Origin: Propionibacteriaceae bacterium
Lineage (GTDB): Bacteria > Actinomycetota > Actinomycetes > Propionibacteriales > Propionibacteriaceae
Assembly: GCA_003153855.1 (NCBI GenBank)
Contig: PMBM01000075.1
Span: 16,238-31,953 of the forward strand
Direction of reading: 5' to 3'
Length of the DNA stretch: 15,716 bases
Shown: in pieces, positions 1 to 7,188 of the stretch
Numbering within the stretch: position 1 is the first letter of the stretch
How the letters are laid out: every line of letters begins with the position of its first letter
The notes under the pieces: model-generated
The model's database searches: none
The model's input: the letters and a program-made list of their open reading frames with translations, nothing else
Told to the model about the DNA's origin: nothing
Program-made: the position numbers and the translations under genes

Positions 1-80
1 GGGACCTCCTGGAGTCGGGGTGGCGCGGGCGTTCCGCCGTCACCGATGCAAGACTGAACCAAGCGTATGAGAGGAGGGGC

Positions 81-1043
81 ATGGCGCCACGCAAGACCGA
101 ACGTCAGCTCAACCTGGTGATCGCCCTGTTGGCTGCCCGCCGCTACCTCACACGGGAGAAGATCCGCGACTCCGTCGAGGGGTACCAGAACCTCTCGGAC
201 GCCGCGTTCCAGCGGATGTTCGAGCGCGACAAGGACGACCTCCGCGATCTCGGCATCCCCATCGAGACGGGCTCGAACGACTCCTACTTCGACGACGAGC
301 AGGGCTACCGCATCCTGCCCGGCGACTTCGAGCTGCCTCCGGTCGAGTTCACGCAGGCGGAGCAGGTGGTCCTGGGGATCGCGGCCCATGTGTTCGACGG
401 CGCAGCGCTCGCGCCGCAGGCGAGCTCCGCCCTCGGGAAGCTGCAGGCCGCCGGTGTCGAGCTGTCCACCACCGGCTTCGTCCAGCCACGGCTGGGTGGC
501 GACGACGAAGCTGTCAGCGTGGTGTGGGAGGCCATCGACGGCAGGCGCCGGATCCGGTTCGACTATCGGGAACCGGGTCTCACGCGCACCGTCGAGCCCT
601 GGGGAGTGCTCGTGCGCCGGGGCGTCTGGTACGTGTACGGGCTGGACCTGGGTCGAGAGGCGCCACGCATGTTCCGGCTGTCGCGGGTGGCAGGGACCGT
701 CCAGGCCCTGGAACCTGCCGGATCGTACGAGCTGCCCGACCGGAGCGTCGTCGAGGCCGCCGCCGCCTCGCTCGAGCCGGCAGCCGTCACGGACACCGCG
801 TACGTCGCCATCCGCGGTACGGCAGCGCCCGCGCTGCGGCGCCGCGGGTCGCTGGTGACCGCTGCGGTGCCCGAGGGGTACACCGCGTACGCCGTCCCGT
901 ACGGCTCGGTGCAGGAGATCGCGGACCAGACCGCGGCTGCCGCGCCGGACGTGCTCGTGCTCGGCCCGGGCGAGGTGCGCAGCGCCACGCTCCGGCGGCT
1001 GCGCGCCGTCGCCGACCGGCCCCTGTCGACGGAGACGGCATGA
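81..1043 (+). CDS. pafB: PafB, WYL-domain transcriptional regulator
   Basis: PafB works with PafC as a heterodimeric activator of the LexA-independent DNA-damage response in actinobacteria; the gene is named for its usual position beside the Pup ligase gene pafA. The 320-residue protein starts with a winged helix-turn-helix (about residues 8-62), including the PafB-type stretch AFQRMFERDKDDLRDLGIP. A WYL core follows (about 155-203: RIRFDYREPG, then GVWYVYGLD, then FRLSRV), in which the name triplet reads WYV. The C-terminal part resembles the WCX extension. The ATG at 81 is chosen because the N-terminus matches known PafB proteins and GAGGAGGGG lies at 71-79. The reading frame is open to the window edge, so the frame alone does not fix the start. 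pafC overlaps by 4 nt, which implies translational coupling. Identity is secure; the regulated promoters cannot be seen here. Confidence 0.93.
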   Translation: MAPRKTERQLNLVIALLAARRYLTREKIRDSVEGYQNLSDAAFQRMFERDKDDLRDLGIPIETGSNDSYFDDEQGYRILPGDFELPPVEFTQAEQVVLGIAAHVFDGAALAPQASSALGKLQAAGVELSTTGFVQPRLGGDDEAVSVVWEAIDGRRRIRFDYREPGLTRTVEPWGVLVRRGVWYVYGLDLGREAPRMFRLSRVAGTVQALEPAGSYELPDRSVVEAAAASLEPAAVTDTAYVAIRGTAAPALRRRGSLVTAAVPEGYTAYAVPYGSVQEIADQTAAAAPDVLVLGPGEVRSATLRRLRAVADRPLSTETA

Positions 1044-2008
1044 GCACCAGCGCCGACCAGGTCGCCCGTCTGCTGGCGCTCATCCCGTACCTCCAGGCAC
1101 GTCCCGGCATCACGCTCGCCGACGCGGCCGCGGCCTTCTCGCTCTCGCAGAAGCAGCTCATGGCCGACCTCCGGGTCGCATTCATGTGCGGTCTGCCCGG
1201 CGGCATGCCCGGCGACCTCATCGAGGTCGACATGGATGCCGTCGAGGGCGACGGCGTGATCCGCCTGAGCAACGCCGACATCCTGTCCAAGCCACTGCGC
1301 CTCGCCCCGCACGAGGTGGGCACGCTGCGGCTTGCCCTGCAGGCTGTACGGGAGATCGCCGCGCCCGAGTCGTACGGAGCCATCGACTCGGCCAGCGCCA
1401 AGCTGGCCACGATGTCCTGGCAGGACGGACCGCCTGCCGTCGTGTCGATCGTGACGGGCGACGAGTCCGTACGGCAGACGCTCGTCGACGCGCTCGAGGC
1501 GCAGCAGCGCGTACGGCTGACGTACGAGGGCGGAACGCGTGGGGACACGACCGAGCCGGTGGTGGATCCGGCCGCGGTCGTCGTCCGAGAGGGGTACGCC
1601 TACCTGGAGGCCTGGTCCATCGAGCGGAGCGGGTGGCGCTCGTACCGCCTCGACCGCATCGTCGCCGTGGACATCACGGGTGCCGAGGGAGAGGACCACG
1701 GCCGTCCACCCGTGCGCGACGACTGGCTCGCTGACGCGGCCGCCGAGGTCACGTTGAGGGTGCAGGACTCGGCCTGGTGGATCACGGAGAGCTACCCGAT
1801 CTCGGCGATCTCCGGTGACCTCGTGACGCTGCGCGTGGTCGACCCTGCGTGGCTCCGTCAGCTGGTCCTGCGACTCGGAGCCGAGGCGGAGGTCGTCGAC
1901 CCGCCGGCAGCCCAGGACGAGGCCGTACAGGCAGCCAGGGAGGCCATCGACCGGTACGCGGCCTGGTCGGGGACCGGCGACGTGCTCGCCGGTGAGGGGT
2001 CGGTGTAA
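1040..2008 (+). CDS. pafC: PafC, WYL-domain transcriptional regulator
   Basis: This is the partner of PafB in the DNA-damage-responsive activator. The 322-residue protein has an N-terminal winged-helix region (about 5-50: VARLLALIPYLQARPGITLA), the PafC-typical FMCGLPGGMPGDLIEV (48-63), and a divergent WYL core (about 155-207: QQRVRLTYEGG to RSYRLDRI). The WYL triplet is degenerate, reading AYL inside GYAYLEAW, so the pocket is less canonical than in PafB. The start ATG (1040) sits inside the pafB stop as ATGA, giving a 4-nt overlap and stoichiometric coupling, as expected for heterodimer subunits. The stop codon TAA (2006-2008) is also the first half of a TAAGGT hexamer that looks like the -10 box of the next gene. 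In some actinobacteria pafB and pafC are fused; here they are separate. Confidence 0.92.
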   Translation: MSTSADQVARLLALIPYLQARPGITLADAAAAFSLSQKQLMADLRVAFMCGLPGGMPGDLIEVDMDAVEGDGVIRLSNADILSKPLRLAPHEVGTLRLALQAVREIAAPESYGAIDSASAKLATMSWQDGPPAVVSIVTGDESVRQTLVDALEAQQRVRLTYEGGTRGDTTEPVVDPAAVVVREGYAYLEAWSIERSGWRSYRLDRIVAVDITGAEGEDHGRPPVRDDWLADAAAEVTLRVQDSAWWITESYPISAISGDLVTLRVVDPAWLRQLVLRLGAEAEVVDPPAAQDEAVQAAREAIDRYAAWSGTGDVLAGEGSV

Positions 2009-2011
2009 GGT
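2006..2011 (+). promoter_or_regulatory. Putative -10 box for a leaderless transcript (small membrane gene)
   Basis: TAAGGT fits the TANNNT -10 pattern of actinobacterial housekeeping sigma factors. Seven nt separate it from the GTG at 2019, so transcription would begin at or next to the start codon. It overlaps the pafC stop codon. No clear -35 box is seen. This is inferred from spacing only. Confidence 0.4.
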
Positions 2012-2018
2012 CACCGCC

Positions 2019-2240
2019 GTGTGGATCTGGATCTGGGTGGCGATCATCGTCGTCTCGCTCGCCGTCCAGTTCGTCCTGGGCCGGCGCATCTGGCGTGCCG
2101 TCCGGGAACTCATGGCGGAGATCGACAACCTGGGGTCCACCACCGCGATCCTCGGGCTCGAGCTGAGCAACGTCGGGACCCGACCGGTCCCGGCGGTCGC
2201 GCCGCCGCGCCATGGAATGAAACTTGCTGCTCAGGCCTAG
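2019..2240 (+). CDS. Small single-pass membrane protein of unknown function
   Basis: I do not recognise a named family. With the GTG at 2019 the product has 73 residues. It begins MWIWIWVAIIVVSLAVQFVL, a strongly hydrophobic segment (about 2-20) rich in Trp, followed by a basic amphipathic stretch (GRRIWRAVRELMAEIDNL, 21-38) and a short Pro-rich tail (TRPVPAVAPP, 54-63). The shape is N-terminal anchor plus cytoplasmic helix, broadly like TatA/TatB or other small membrane adaptors, but without their FG hinge motif. An upstream in-frame GTG at 1992 would add nine residues. The 2019 start is preferred because it begins the hydrophobic segment and lies 7 nt after TAAGGT. Its position between pafC and tatA is suggestive, but its role is unknown. 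Confidence 0.62.
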   Translation: MWIWIWVAIIVVSLAVQFVLGRRIWRAVRELMAEIDNLGSTTAILGLELSNVGTRPVPAVAPPRHGMKLAAQA

Positions 2241-2243
2241 GAT
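2238..2243 (+). promoter_or_regulatory. Putative -10 box upstream of tatA
   Basis: TAGGAT lies 28 nt before the tatA ATG and overlaps the stop codon (TAG, 2238-2240) of the preceding small gene. A start of transcription near 2250 would leave a leader of about 22 nt carrying the ribosome-binding site. No convincing -35 box is visible at 16-19 nt upstream. Confidence 0.35.
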
Positions 2244-2271
2244 GGCCCTGTTCGTACTGAAGGAGTCTCAC

Positions 2272-2520
2272 ATGACTGCGTTGATCATGGGCCTGCCCGG
2301 TGGCATGGAGTGGGTCATCCTGCTCGTTGTCGCCCTGCTGCTGTTCGGCGGCACGCGCCTCGCGGGGATGGGCAAGGGCGCCGGACGCGCCATCCGTGAG
2401 TTCAAGGAAGAGGTCAAGGCTCCGACGGGCATCGACGCCCCGAAGATCACTGACCCCATTGTGGACTCTCAGCCCGTCGACGCCGAGATCGTCACGCCGG
2501 AGCCCCGCAAGGAGAGCTGA
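2272..2520 (+). CDS. tatA: Sec-independent translocase subunit TatA
   Basis: TatA oligomerises to allow folded proteins carrying twin-arginine signal peptides to cross the cytoplasmic membrane. The 82-residue product has one transmembrane helix (about 13-25: EWVILLVVALLLF), the FG hinge (FGGTRLAGMGKG) and an amphipathic helix (AGRAIREFKEEVK). An acidic, Pro-containing tail with repeated short polar segments (about 50-82) follows. Start ATG 2272 is chosen over upstream in-frame starts because GAAGGAG (2259-2265) sits 6 nt before it and the hydrophobic helix then begins near residue 13. The gene precedes tatC by two nucleotides. No tatB is present in the window; in actinobacteria it is usually encoded elsewhere. 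Confidence 0.92.
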   Translation: MTALIMGLPGGMEWVILLVVALLLFGGTRLAGMGKGAGRAIREFKEEVKAPTGIDAPKITDPIVDSQPVDAEIVTPEPRKES

Positions 2521-2522
2521 TC

Positions 2523-3377
2523 GTGTCCGCTCTGAGCGGTGTGCGACGCGTCTGGACGGTGCTCAAACCTCCGCCGGCGACACCTGACGGGACGATGTCG
2601 CTGTACGACCATCTGCGCGAGCTGCGTTATCGCGTCATCGTGTCCGTGCTCGCGGTCCTCGTCACGTCGACCGTGGCAGCGTTCTTCTACCGCCCGGTGC
2701 TCAACCTCGTGCTGTGGCCCTGGGACTCGGCGCTGGCCGACCTGAAGACGTGGAACCCGACCGTCGCCACCCAGGTCGTCAACCGCGACATCTCGGGCCC
2801 GTTCATGCTGGCGCTCAAGGTGTCCGTAGTGGCCGGGCTGCTCGCCGCCTGCCCGATCTGGCTGTTCCAGCTGTGGCAGTTCATCGTGCCGGCGCTCCTG
2901 GAGAAGGAGAAGAAGTACGCCCGCAACTTCCTCGTGTCGGCGATACCGCTCTTCCTCCTCGGCTGCGCCGTCGGCTACATGGTGCTGCCGAAGGGCATCA
3001 GCGTGATGCTGCAGTTCACGCCTGAGGGTCTCGGCATCGTCAACCAGCTCGACCTCAACTCGTTCCTGCAGCTGGAGCTCCTGCTGACGCTGCTGTTCGG
3101 TGTCTCCTTCCTGCTTCCCGTCATCCTCGTGATGCTCAACATCGCCGGGGTCGTGACAGGTGCGCAGCTGGGCAAGGCGCGTACGTTCTCCATCTTCGGA
3201 TGCTTCGTCTTCGGCGCCGTGGCGACCCCCTCCACCGACCCGTTCTCGATGACCGCACTGGCACTGCCGATGGCGGTCATGTACGTGGCCGCCGAGTGGA
3301 TCTGCCGGCGCAACGACAGGGCGAAGGCCAAACGCCTCGCGGCCTCGGGCGCAGTGCTCGTCTCCATCGACGACTGA
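2523..3377 (+). CDS. tatC: Sec-independent translocase subunit TatC
   Basis: TatC is the membrane receptor that binds twin-arginine signal peptides and recruits TatA/TatB. The 284-residue product has six predicted membrane spans. It carries the N-terminal signature SLYDHLRELRYRV (26-38), the loop-one region SVVAGLLAACPIWLFQLWQFIVPAL with EKEKKY following (101-132), and the late motif TPSTDPFSMTALALPM (235-250). GTG at 2523 is preferred because AAGGAG (2509-2514) lies 8 nt upstream and it follows the tatA stop by 2 nt. An internal ATG (2595) would remove 24 mostly basic residues. One oddity: the fourth-helix motif usually written SFE.P in this family reads SFLLPV (195-200), losing the acidic residue. 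The stop shares one base with the next start (TGATG). Confidence 0.93.
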   Translation: MSALSGVRRVWTVLKPPPATPDGTMSLYDHLRELRYRVIVSVLAVLVTSTVAAFFYRPVLNLVLWPWDSALADLKTWNPTVATQVVNRDISGPFMLALKVSVVAGLLAACPIWLFQLWQFIVPALLEKEKKYARNFLVSAIPLFLLGCAVGYMVLPKGISVMLQFTPEGLGIVNQLDLNSFLQLELLLTLLFGVSFLLPVILVMLNIAGVVTGAQLGKARTFSIFGCFVFGAVATPSTDPFSMTALALPMAVMYVAAEWICRRNDRAKAKRLAASGAVLVSIDD

Positions 3378-4327
3378 TGCTCTCACCGACGCTGACACTG
3401 GTCGTCAACCCGACGGCCGGCCGGGGGAGGGCGCTCAAGGTCCTCCCCGATGTCGTCCAGGAGCTGCTCACGGGCGTCCCCAGCGCGCGTCTCCAAGTGG
3501 TGCGTGCCACCTCCTACGACGAGGCGAGGATGCGCTGCATCGCCGCAGTCGAGAGCGCCCGTGCGACGCCCATCGACGGGCGCCACGACTGCCTCATCGT
3601 CATGGGCGGCGACGGGATGATGCACCTCGGTCTCAACGCCGCTGCCGCCAGCGGCGTGCCGCTGGGGGTCATCCCGGCCGGTACGGGCAACGACTTCTGT
3701 CGCGGTGTCGGCGTGCCGAAGTCCGCGATCGCCGCGGCCAAGGTGATCGCCGAGGGCATCACGCAGGCCATCGACCTGACGCGCGTCTCCGGGCAGCTGT
3801 CGGACGGAGCCACCCAGCGGTACGTGGGTTCTGTCGTGTCGACGGGCTACGACGCGCGCGTCAACCGCCGGACGAACGCGATGACGCACACGATGGGCTC
3901 GCTCGGCTACACGTACAGCGCGCTCGCCGAGCTCGCCACGTTCGAGCCGTTGCGCTACCGGATCACGATGGATGGCGTGCCCCGCAACCAGACAGCCATG
4001 CTCATCGCGGTCGCGAACGCGGGTCTGTTCGGCGGGGGCATGAGGATCGCGCCCGACTACTCGCTCACCGACGGGCTGCTCGACGTGACGATCATCCATC
4101 CCGTGAGCCGCATGACACTGCTGCGGCTCCTGCCGAAGATGTTCTCGGGCAAGTTCGTGTCCGACCCCGCCGTCGAGCGCGTACGGGCGACCCACGTCAC
4201 GATCGACGGCGACGAGCTGTACGGGATGGCGGACGGTGAGGCGCTCGGACCCGTGCCGCTCCTGCTCGAGGCCGTACCGGAGGCGCTCACCCTGTACGTG
4301 CCTCGCGCGGTGGCGACCAGGCCGTGA
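3377..4327 (+). CDS. Diacylglycerol kinase-like lipid kinase (DagK/YegS family)
   Basis: Family members use ATP to phosphorylate diacylglycerol or related lipids, which recycles lipid headgroup by-products into phosphatidic acid. The 316-residue protein shows the whole DAGK catalytic signature: NPTAGRGR (11-18), MGGDGMMH (76-83, nucleotide-binding GGDG), PAGTGNDF (100-107), GLFGGGMRIAPDYSLTDGLL (216-235) and MADGE near the C-terminus (285-289). The length is usual for soluble bacterial DgkB/YegS-type enzymes, and there is no membrane helix. ATG 3377 overlaps the tatC stop by one base, so translation is probably coupled to tatC. The exact lipid substrate cannot be read from sequence; sphingosine-type kinases share these motifs. 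Confidence 0.88.
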   Translation: MLSPTLTLVVNPTAGRGRALKVLPDVVQELLTGVPSARLQVVRATSYDEARMRCIAAVESARATPIDGRHDCLIVMGGDGMMHLGLNAAAASGVPLGVIPAGTGNDFCRGVGVPKSAIAAAKVIAEGITQAIDLTRVSGQLSDGATQRYVGSVVSTGYDARVNRRTNAMTHTMGSLGYTYSALAELATFEPLRYRITMDGVPRNQTAMLIAVANAGLFGGGMRIAPDYSLTDGLLDVTIIHPVSRMTLLRLLPKMFSGKFVSDPAVERVRATHVTIDGDELYGMADGEALGPVPLLLEAVPEALTLYVPRAVATRP

Positions 4328-4356
4328 ATCCTCCGGCGATGCTCCCGGGCGTGGGC

Positions 4357-4362
4357 TAGCCT
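4357..4362 (+). promoter_or_regulatory. Putative -10 box for leaderless helY transcript
   Basis: TAGCCT lies in the 43-nt gap between the lipid kinase and helY, 8 nt before the helY ATG. There is no good Shine-Dalgarno sequence before that ATG, so a leaderless transcript is plausible. No strong -35 box is seen. Confidence 0.4.
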
Positions 4363-4370
4363 GGCGGGCG

Positions 4371-7133
4371 ATGCCTCCCTCCAGCCAGCTCGACGCCTTC
4401 GCCGCGCGATACTCGTTCGCCCTGGACGACTACCAGCTCGAGGCGTGCCGGGCCGTCGAGGCGGGCTCTGGCGTCCTCGTGGCCGCCCCGACCGGAGCTG
4501 GCAAGACCGTCGTGGGGGAGTTCGCCGTACACCTGGCGCTCGCCCGTGGCCGCAAGTGCTTCTACACGACGCCGATCAAGGCCCTCTCGAACCAGAAGTA
4601 CCGCGACCTCGTCACCGAGCACGGTGCGGACCGGATCGGCTTGCTGACGGGCGACGTGAACGTCAACTCCGAGGCGGACGTGGTGGTCATGACCACCGAG
4701 GTCCTGCGGAACATGATCTACGCCTCCTCGCGCACGCTCGACAACCTGGCGTTCGTCGTGATGGACGAGGTCCACTACCTGGCTGACAGGTTCCGCGGCC
4801 CGGTCTGGGAAGAGGTCATCCTCGGCCTCGCCGAGTCCGTACAGGTCGTGGCACTGTCAGCGACGGTCAGCAACGCCGAGGAGTTCGGGGACTGGCTGCG
4901 GGAGGTACGGGGCGCGGTCGACGTCGTCGTCAGCGAGCGCCGGCCCGTACCGCTGTTCCAGCACGTGCTCGCCGGCACGCGGCTCGTCGACCTGTTCGCG
5001 CACGAGGCGCCCACCGCCAGGGCGCTTCCGGGAGGCCGGGCGGACGTGAACCCCGAGCTCGTCAAGCTCGCCACCCAGGACGCTCGGCTGCGGGACGACG
5101 CGCGCCGACCGCGGGGCCGTTCGGGCCGCGGACAGGTGAAGACGCGTCAGGGATCGGGAGCGTTCGGCGGAGCCGCACATTCCCGCTGGACCGACAGCGG
5201 GCCATCGCTCGTGCCGCGACGGTCTCAGATGGTGACGGCACTCGACAGCGACGCACTGCTTCCCGCGATCGTGTTCGTCTTCAGCCGCCAGGGCTGCGAC
5301 AGCGCCGTCGCCCAGCTCATGGCGGACGGGATCCGGCTCACCTCGGCGGCCAACCGGCGGCGGTTGTTCGAGATCGCCCAGGAGCACACGAAGAACTTCA
5401 CGGAGGAGGACCTTGTCGCGCTCCGGTACGACCGGTGGCTGACCGCCTTCCAGCGCGGCGTGGCGGCTCACCACGCGGGTCTGCTCCCGTCGCTCAAGGA
5501 GGCGGTCGAGGAGGCGTTCACCGAGGGTCTCCTCAAGGTCGTGTTCGCCACCGAGACGCTCGCGCTCGGCATCAACATGCCCGCTCGTACGGTCGTGGTC
5601 GAGAAGCTCGTCAAGTACAACGGTGAGTCCCATGCCGACATCACGCCGGGGGAGTACACGCAGCTCACGGGTCGCGCCGGACGCCGCGGCATCGACGTGG
5701 AGGGCCATGCGGTCGTGTGCTGGCAGCCGGGGCTGGACCCGCGGGCCGTGGCAGGCCTGGCGTCGCGCCGTACGTATCCGCTCCGGTCGGCGTTCAAGCC
5801 GACGTACAACATGGCCGTGAACCTCGTCGGCACCGTCGGGCGCGATCGAGCTCGCGCCGTGCTCGAGCAGAGCTTCGCGCAGTTCCAGTCGGACCGGGGC
5901 GTGGTCGCTGCGTCACGGTCGATACGGCGCACCGAGGCCGAGGCCGCCAGGGTGCTCGAGATGGCCCAGTGCGAGCTGGGCGACGTGGTCGAGTACGGCC
6001 GGTTGCGGGAGACCGTACGTTCGCTGGAGGCCGAAGCGGCCCGGGGGCGGAGGGCAGACAGTCACGCTGAGGCACTCACGATGCTCGAGGCGCTGCAGCC
6101 CGGGGACATCATCTCGGTGCCCGTAGGACGTCATCGCGGCTGGGCGGCGGTCGTGGAGCCCCGCACAACCGGGAAGGACGGCCCGACACCGCTCGTGATG
6201 ACGGAGGAACGACAGCTCAAGTCGCTGTCCTCCGGCGACTTCCCGACCCCTCCGATGGTCGTCGGGAAGATCCGCGTCCCCAAGCACTTCGACGCGAAGA
6301 GCGCGGCGGCTCGCCGCAACCTCGCGGCGGCGTTCCTCACCCGTCTCGGCGAGGTCGACCTTCCGGACCCGCGTCGCCGGGCCCGCGCCGACGACGAGGT
6401 GATGGCCGAGATCGACGCCGTACGCCAGCGTGTCCGGGCCCATCCGTGCCACCGGTGTCCTGAGCGTGAGGACCACGCGCGTCTCACGGAGCAGGCCATG
6501 CGGCTGGAGCGGGAGGCCGCGCTCGCCCGGCAGCGGTCGCAGGAGCGCTCCAACACCATCGCGACGGCGTTCGACAAGGTCTGCGGGGTGCTGTCGTCCC
6601 TGGGCTACCTCGACGAGCAGGGCGCAACCGTGACGGACCCTGGCCGCGTGCTGGCCCGTATCTACGGAGAGCTCGACCTCGTGACTGCTCAGTGCGTCGT
6701 CAACGGGGTCTTCGACGGCCTGACAGCCCCCGAGCTCGCGGCCGTACTGTCCAGCCTGGTCTTCCGGGCCCGGGTCATGGACGGCCGGCGGCCCGTGAGG
6801 ATGCCCGACCGGCACAGCGAGGCCGCCCAGGTGCGTTTGCGCGCGGTGTGGCGTGACGTCGGCCTGGTCGAGCGGGACCATCGCGTGGACCGCGGACCGG
6901 AGCCCGACATCGGGTTCGCCGAGGCGGCGCACGCATGGGCGAGCGGCGCGGATCTCGCGGAAGTCCTCACCCTGTCGGGCCTTCCCGCGGGAGACGTCGT
7001 GCGGTGGATGCGCCAGGTGATCGACGTGGCCGGCCAGGTCGCCATCGCGGCCGGAACGGGGAAGCTACGGACGACGTGCCGCGAGGCAGTTGCGGCGATG
7101 CGCCGTGGTGTGGTGGACGTCGCCGAAGATTGA
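4371..7133 (+). CDS. helY: HelY, Ski2/Mtr4-like DEVH-box RNA helicase
   Basis: This is an ATP-dependent superfamily-2 helicase of the Ski2/Mtr4 group, probably acting on RNA. The 920-residue protein has all core motifs: I APTGAGKT (39-46), Ia TTPIKALSNQK (66-76), II DEVH (132-135), III LSAT (162-165), IV IVFVFSRQG (300-308), V ATETLALGINMP (393-404) and VI QLTGRAGRRG (431-440). A basic, probably disordered linker (about 238-286) separates the two RecA-like lobes. The C-terminal half has a basic small-domain region starting LQPGDIISVPVGRHRGW (575-591), a CxxC inside HPCHRC (691-696), a charged helical stretch (about 700-728) and a DSHCT domain (about 760-915). The length is close to that of mycobacterial HelY. 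ATG 4371 is chosen because homology begins there; the in-frame upstream extension overlaps the kinase gene and has shadow-frame composition. Confidence 0.9.
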   Translation: MPPSSQLDAFAARYSFALDDYQLEACRAVEAGSGVLVAAPTGAGKTVVGEFAVHLALARGRKCFYTTPIKALSNQKYRDLVTEHGADRIGLLTGDVNVNSEADVVVMTTEVLRNMIYASSRTLDNLAFVVMDEVHYLADRFRGPVWEEVILGLAESVQVVALSATVSNAEEFGDWLREVRGAVDVVVSERRPVPLFQHVLAGTRLVDLFAHEAPTARALPGGRADVNPELVKLATQDARLRDDARRPRGRSGRGQVKTRQGSGAFGGAAHSRWTDSGPSLVPRRSQMVTALDSDALLPAIVFVFSRQGCDSAVAQLMADGIRLTSAANRRRLFEIAQEHTKNFTEEDLVALRYDRWLTAFQRGVAAHHAGLLPSLKEAVEEAFTEGLLKVVFATETLALGINMPARTVVVEKLVKYNGESHADITPGEYTQLTGRAGRRGIDVEGHAVVCWQPGLDPRAVAGLASRRTYPLRSAFKPTYNMAVNLVGTVGRDRARAVLEQSFAQFQSDRGVVAASRSIRRTEAEAARVLEMAQCELGDVVEYGRLRETVRSLEAEAARGRRADSHAEALTMLEALQPGDIISVPVGRHRGWAAVVEPRTTGKDGPTPLVMTEERQLKSLSSGDFPTPPMVVGKIRVPKHFDAKSAAARRNLAAAFLTRLGEVDLPDPRRRARADDEVMAEIDAVRQRVRAHPCHRCPEREDHARLTEQAMRLEREAALARQRSQERSNTIATAFDKVCGVLSSLGYLDEQGATVTDPGRVLARIYGELDLVTAQCVVNGVFDGLTAPELAAVLSSLVFRARVMDGRRPVRMPDRHSEAAQVRLRAVWRDVGLVERDHRVDRGPEPDIGFAEAAHAWASGADLAEVLTLSGLPAGDVVRWMRQVIDVAGQVAIAAGTGKLRTTCREAVAAMRRGVVDVAED

Positions 7134-7169
7134 CCGGGGATCGACCGAGGATGTGAATCCCCTTCGGCG
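7121..7169 (+). terminator. Hairpin spanning the helY stop codon
   Basis: CGCCGAAG (7121-7128) is the exact reverse complement of CTTCGGCG (7162-7169). Inside it, GGGGAT (7136-7141) can pair with ATCCCC (7157-7162), sharing one base with the outer arm. The left arm lies in the last helY codons. No T-tract follows, so termination, if any, would be weak or Rho-assisted; mRNA 3'-end protection is equally possible. Confidence 0.35.
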
Positions 7170-7188
7170 ATAGGTCTTCTCGCGCTCT

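Noticed and set aside
1..80. Possible 3' end of an upstream gene or N-terminal extension of pafB
   Set aside because: One frame runs open into pafB and the other two stop at 55-57 and 68-70. None gives a recognisable protein end, and the PafB N-terminus at 81 matches the family. The 80 bases are too few to assign.
563..2170. Long open frame on the minus strand across pafB/pafC (535 codons)
   Set aside because: It lies opposite two confidently identified genes, has shadow composition (Arg, His, Asp, Pro rich) and no recognisable domain; GC-rich DNA often leaves the opposite frame open.
2469..3398. Minus-strand open frame opposite tatC (309 codons)
   Set aside because: His-, Arg-, Glu- and Gln-rich shadow of the hydrophobic codons of tatC; no domain or start signal.
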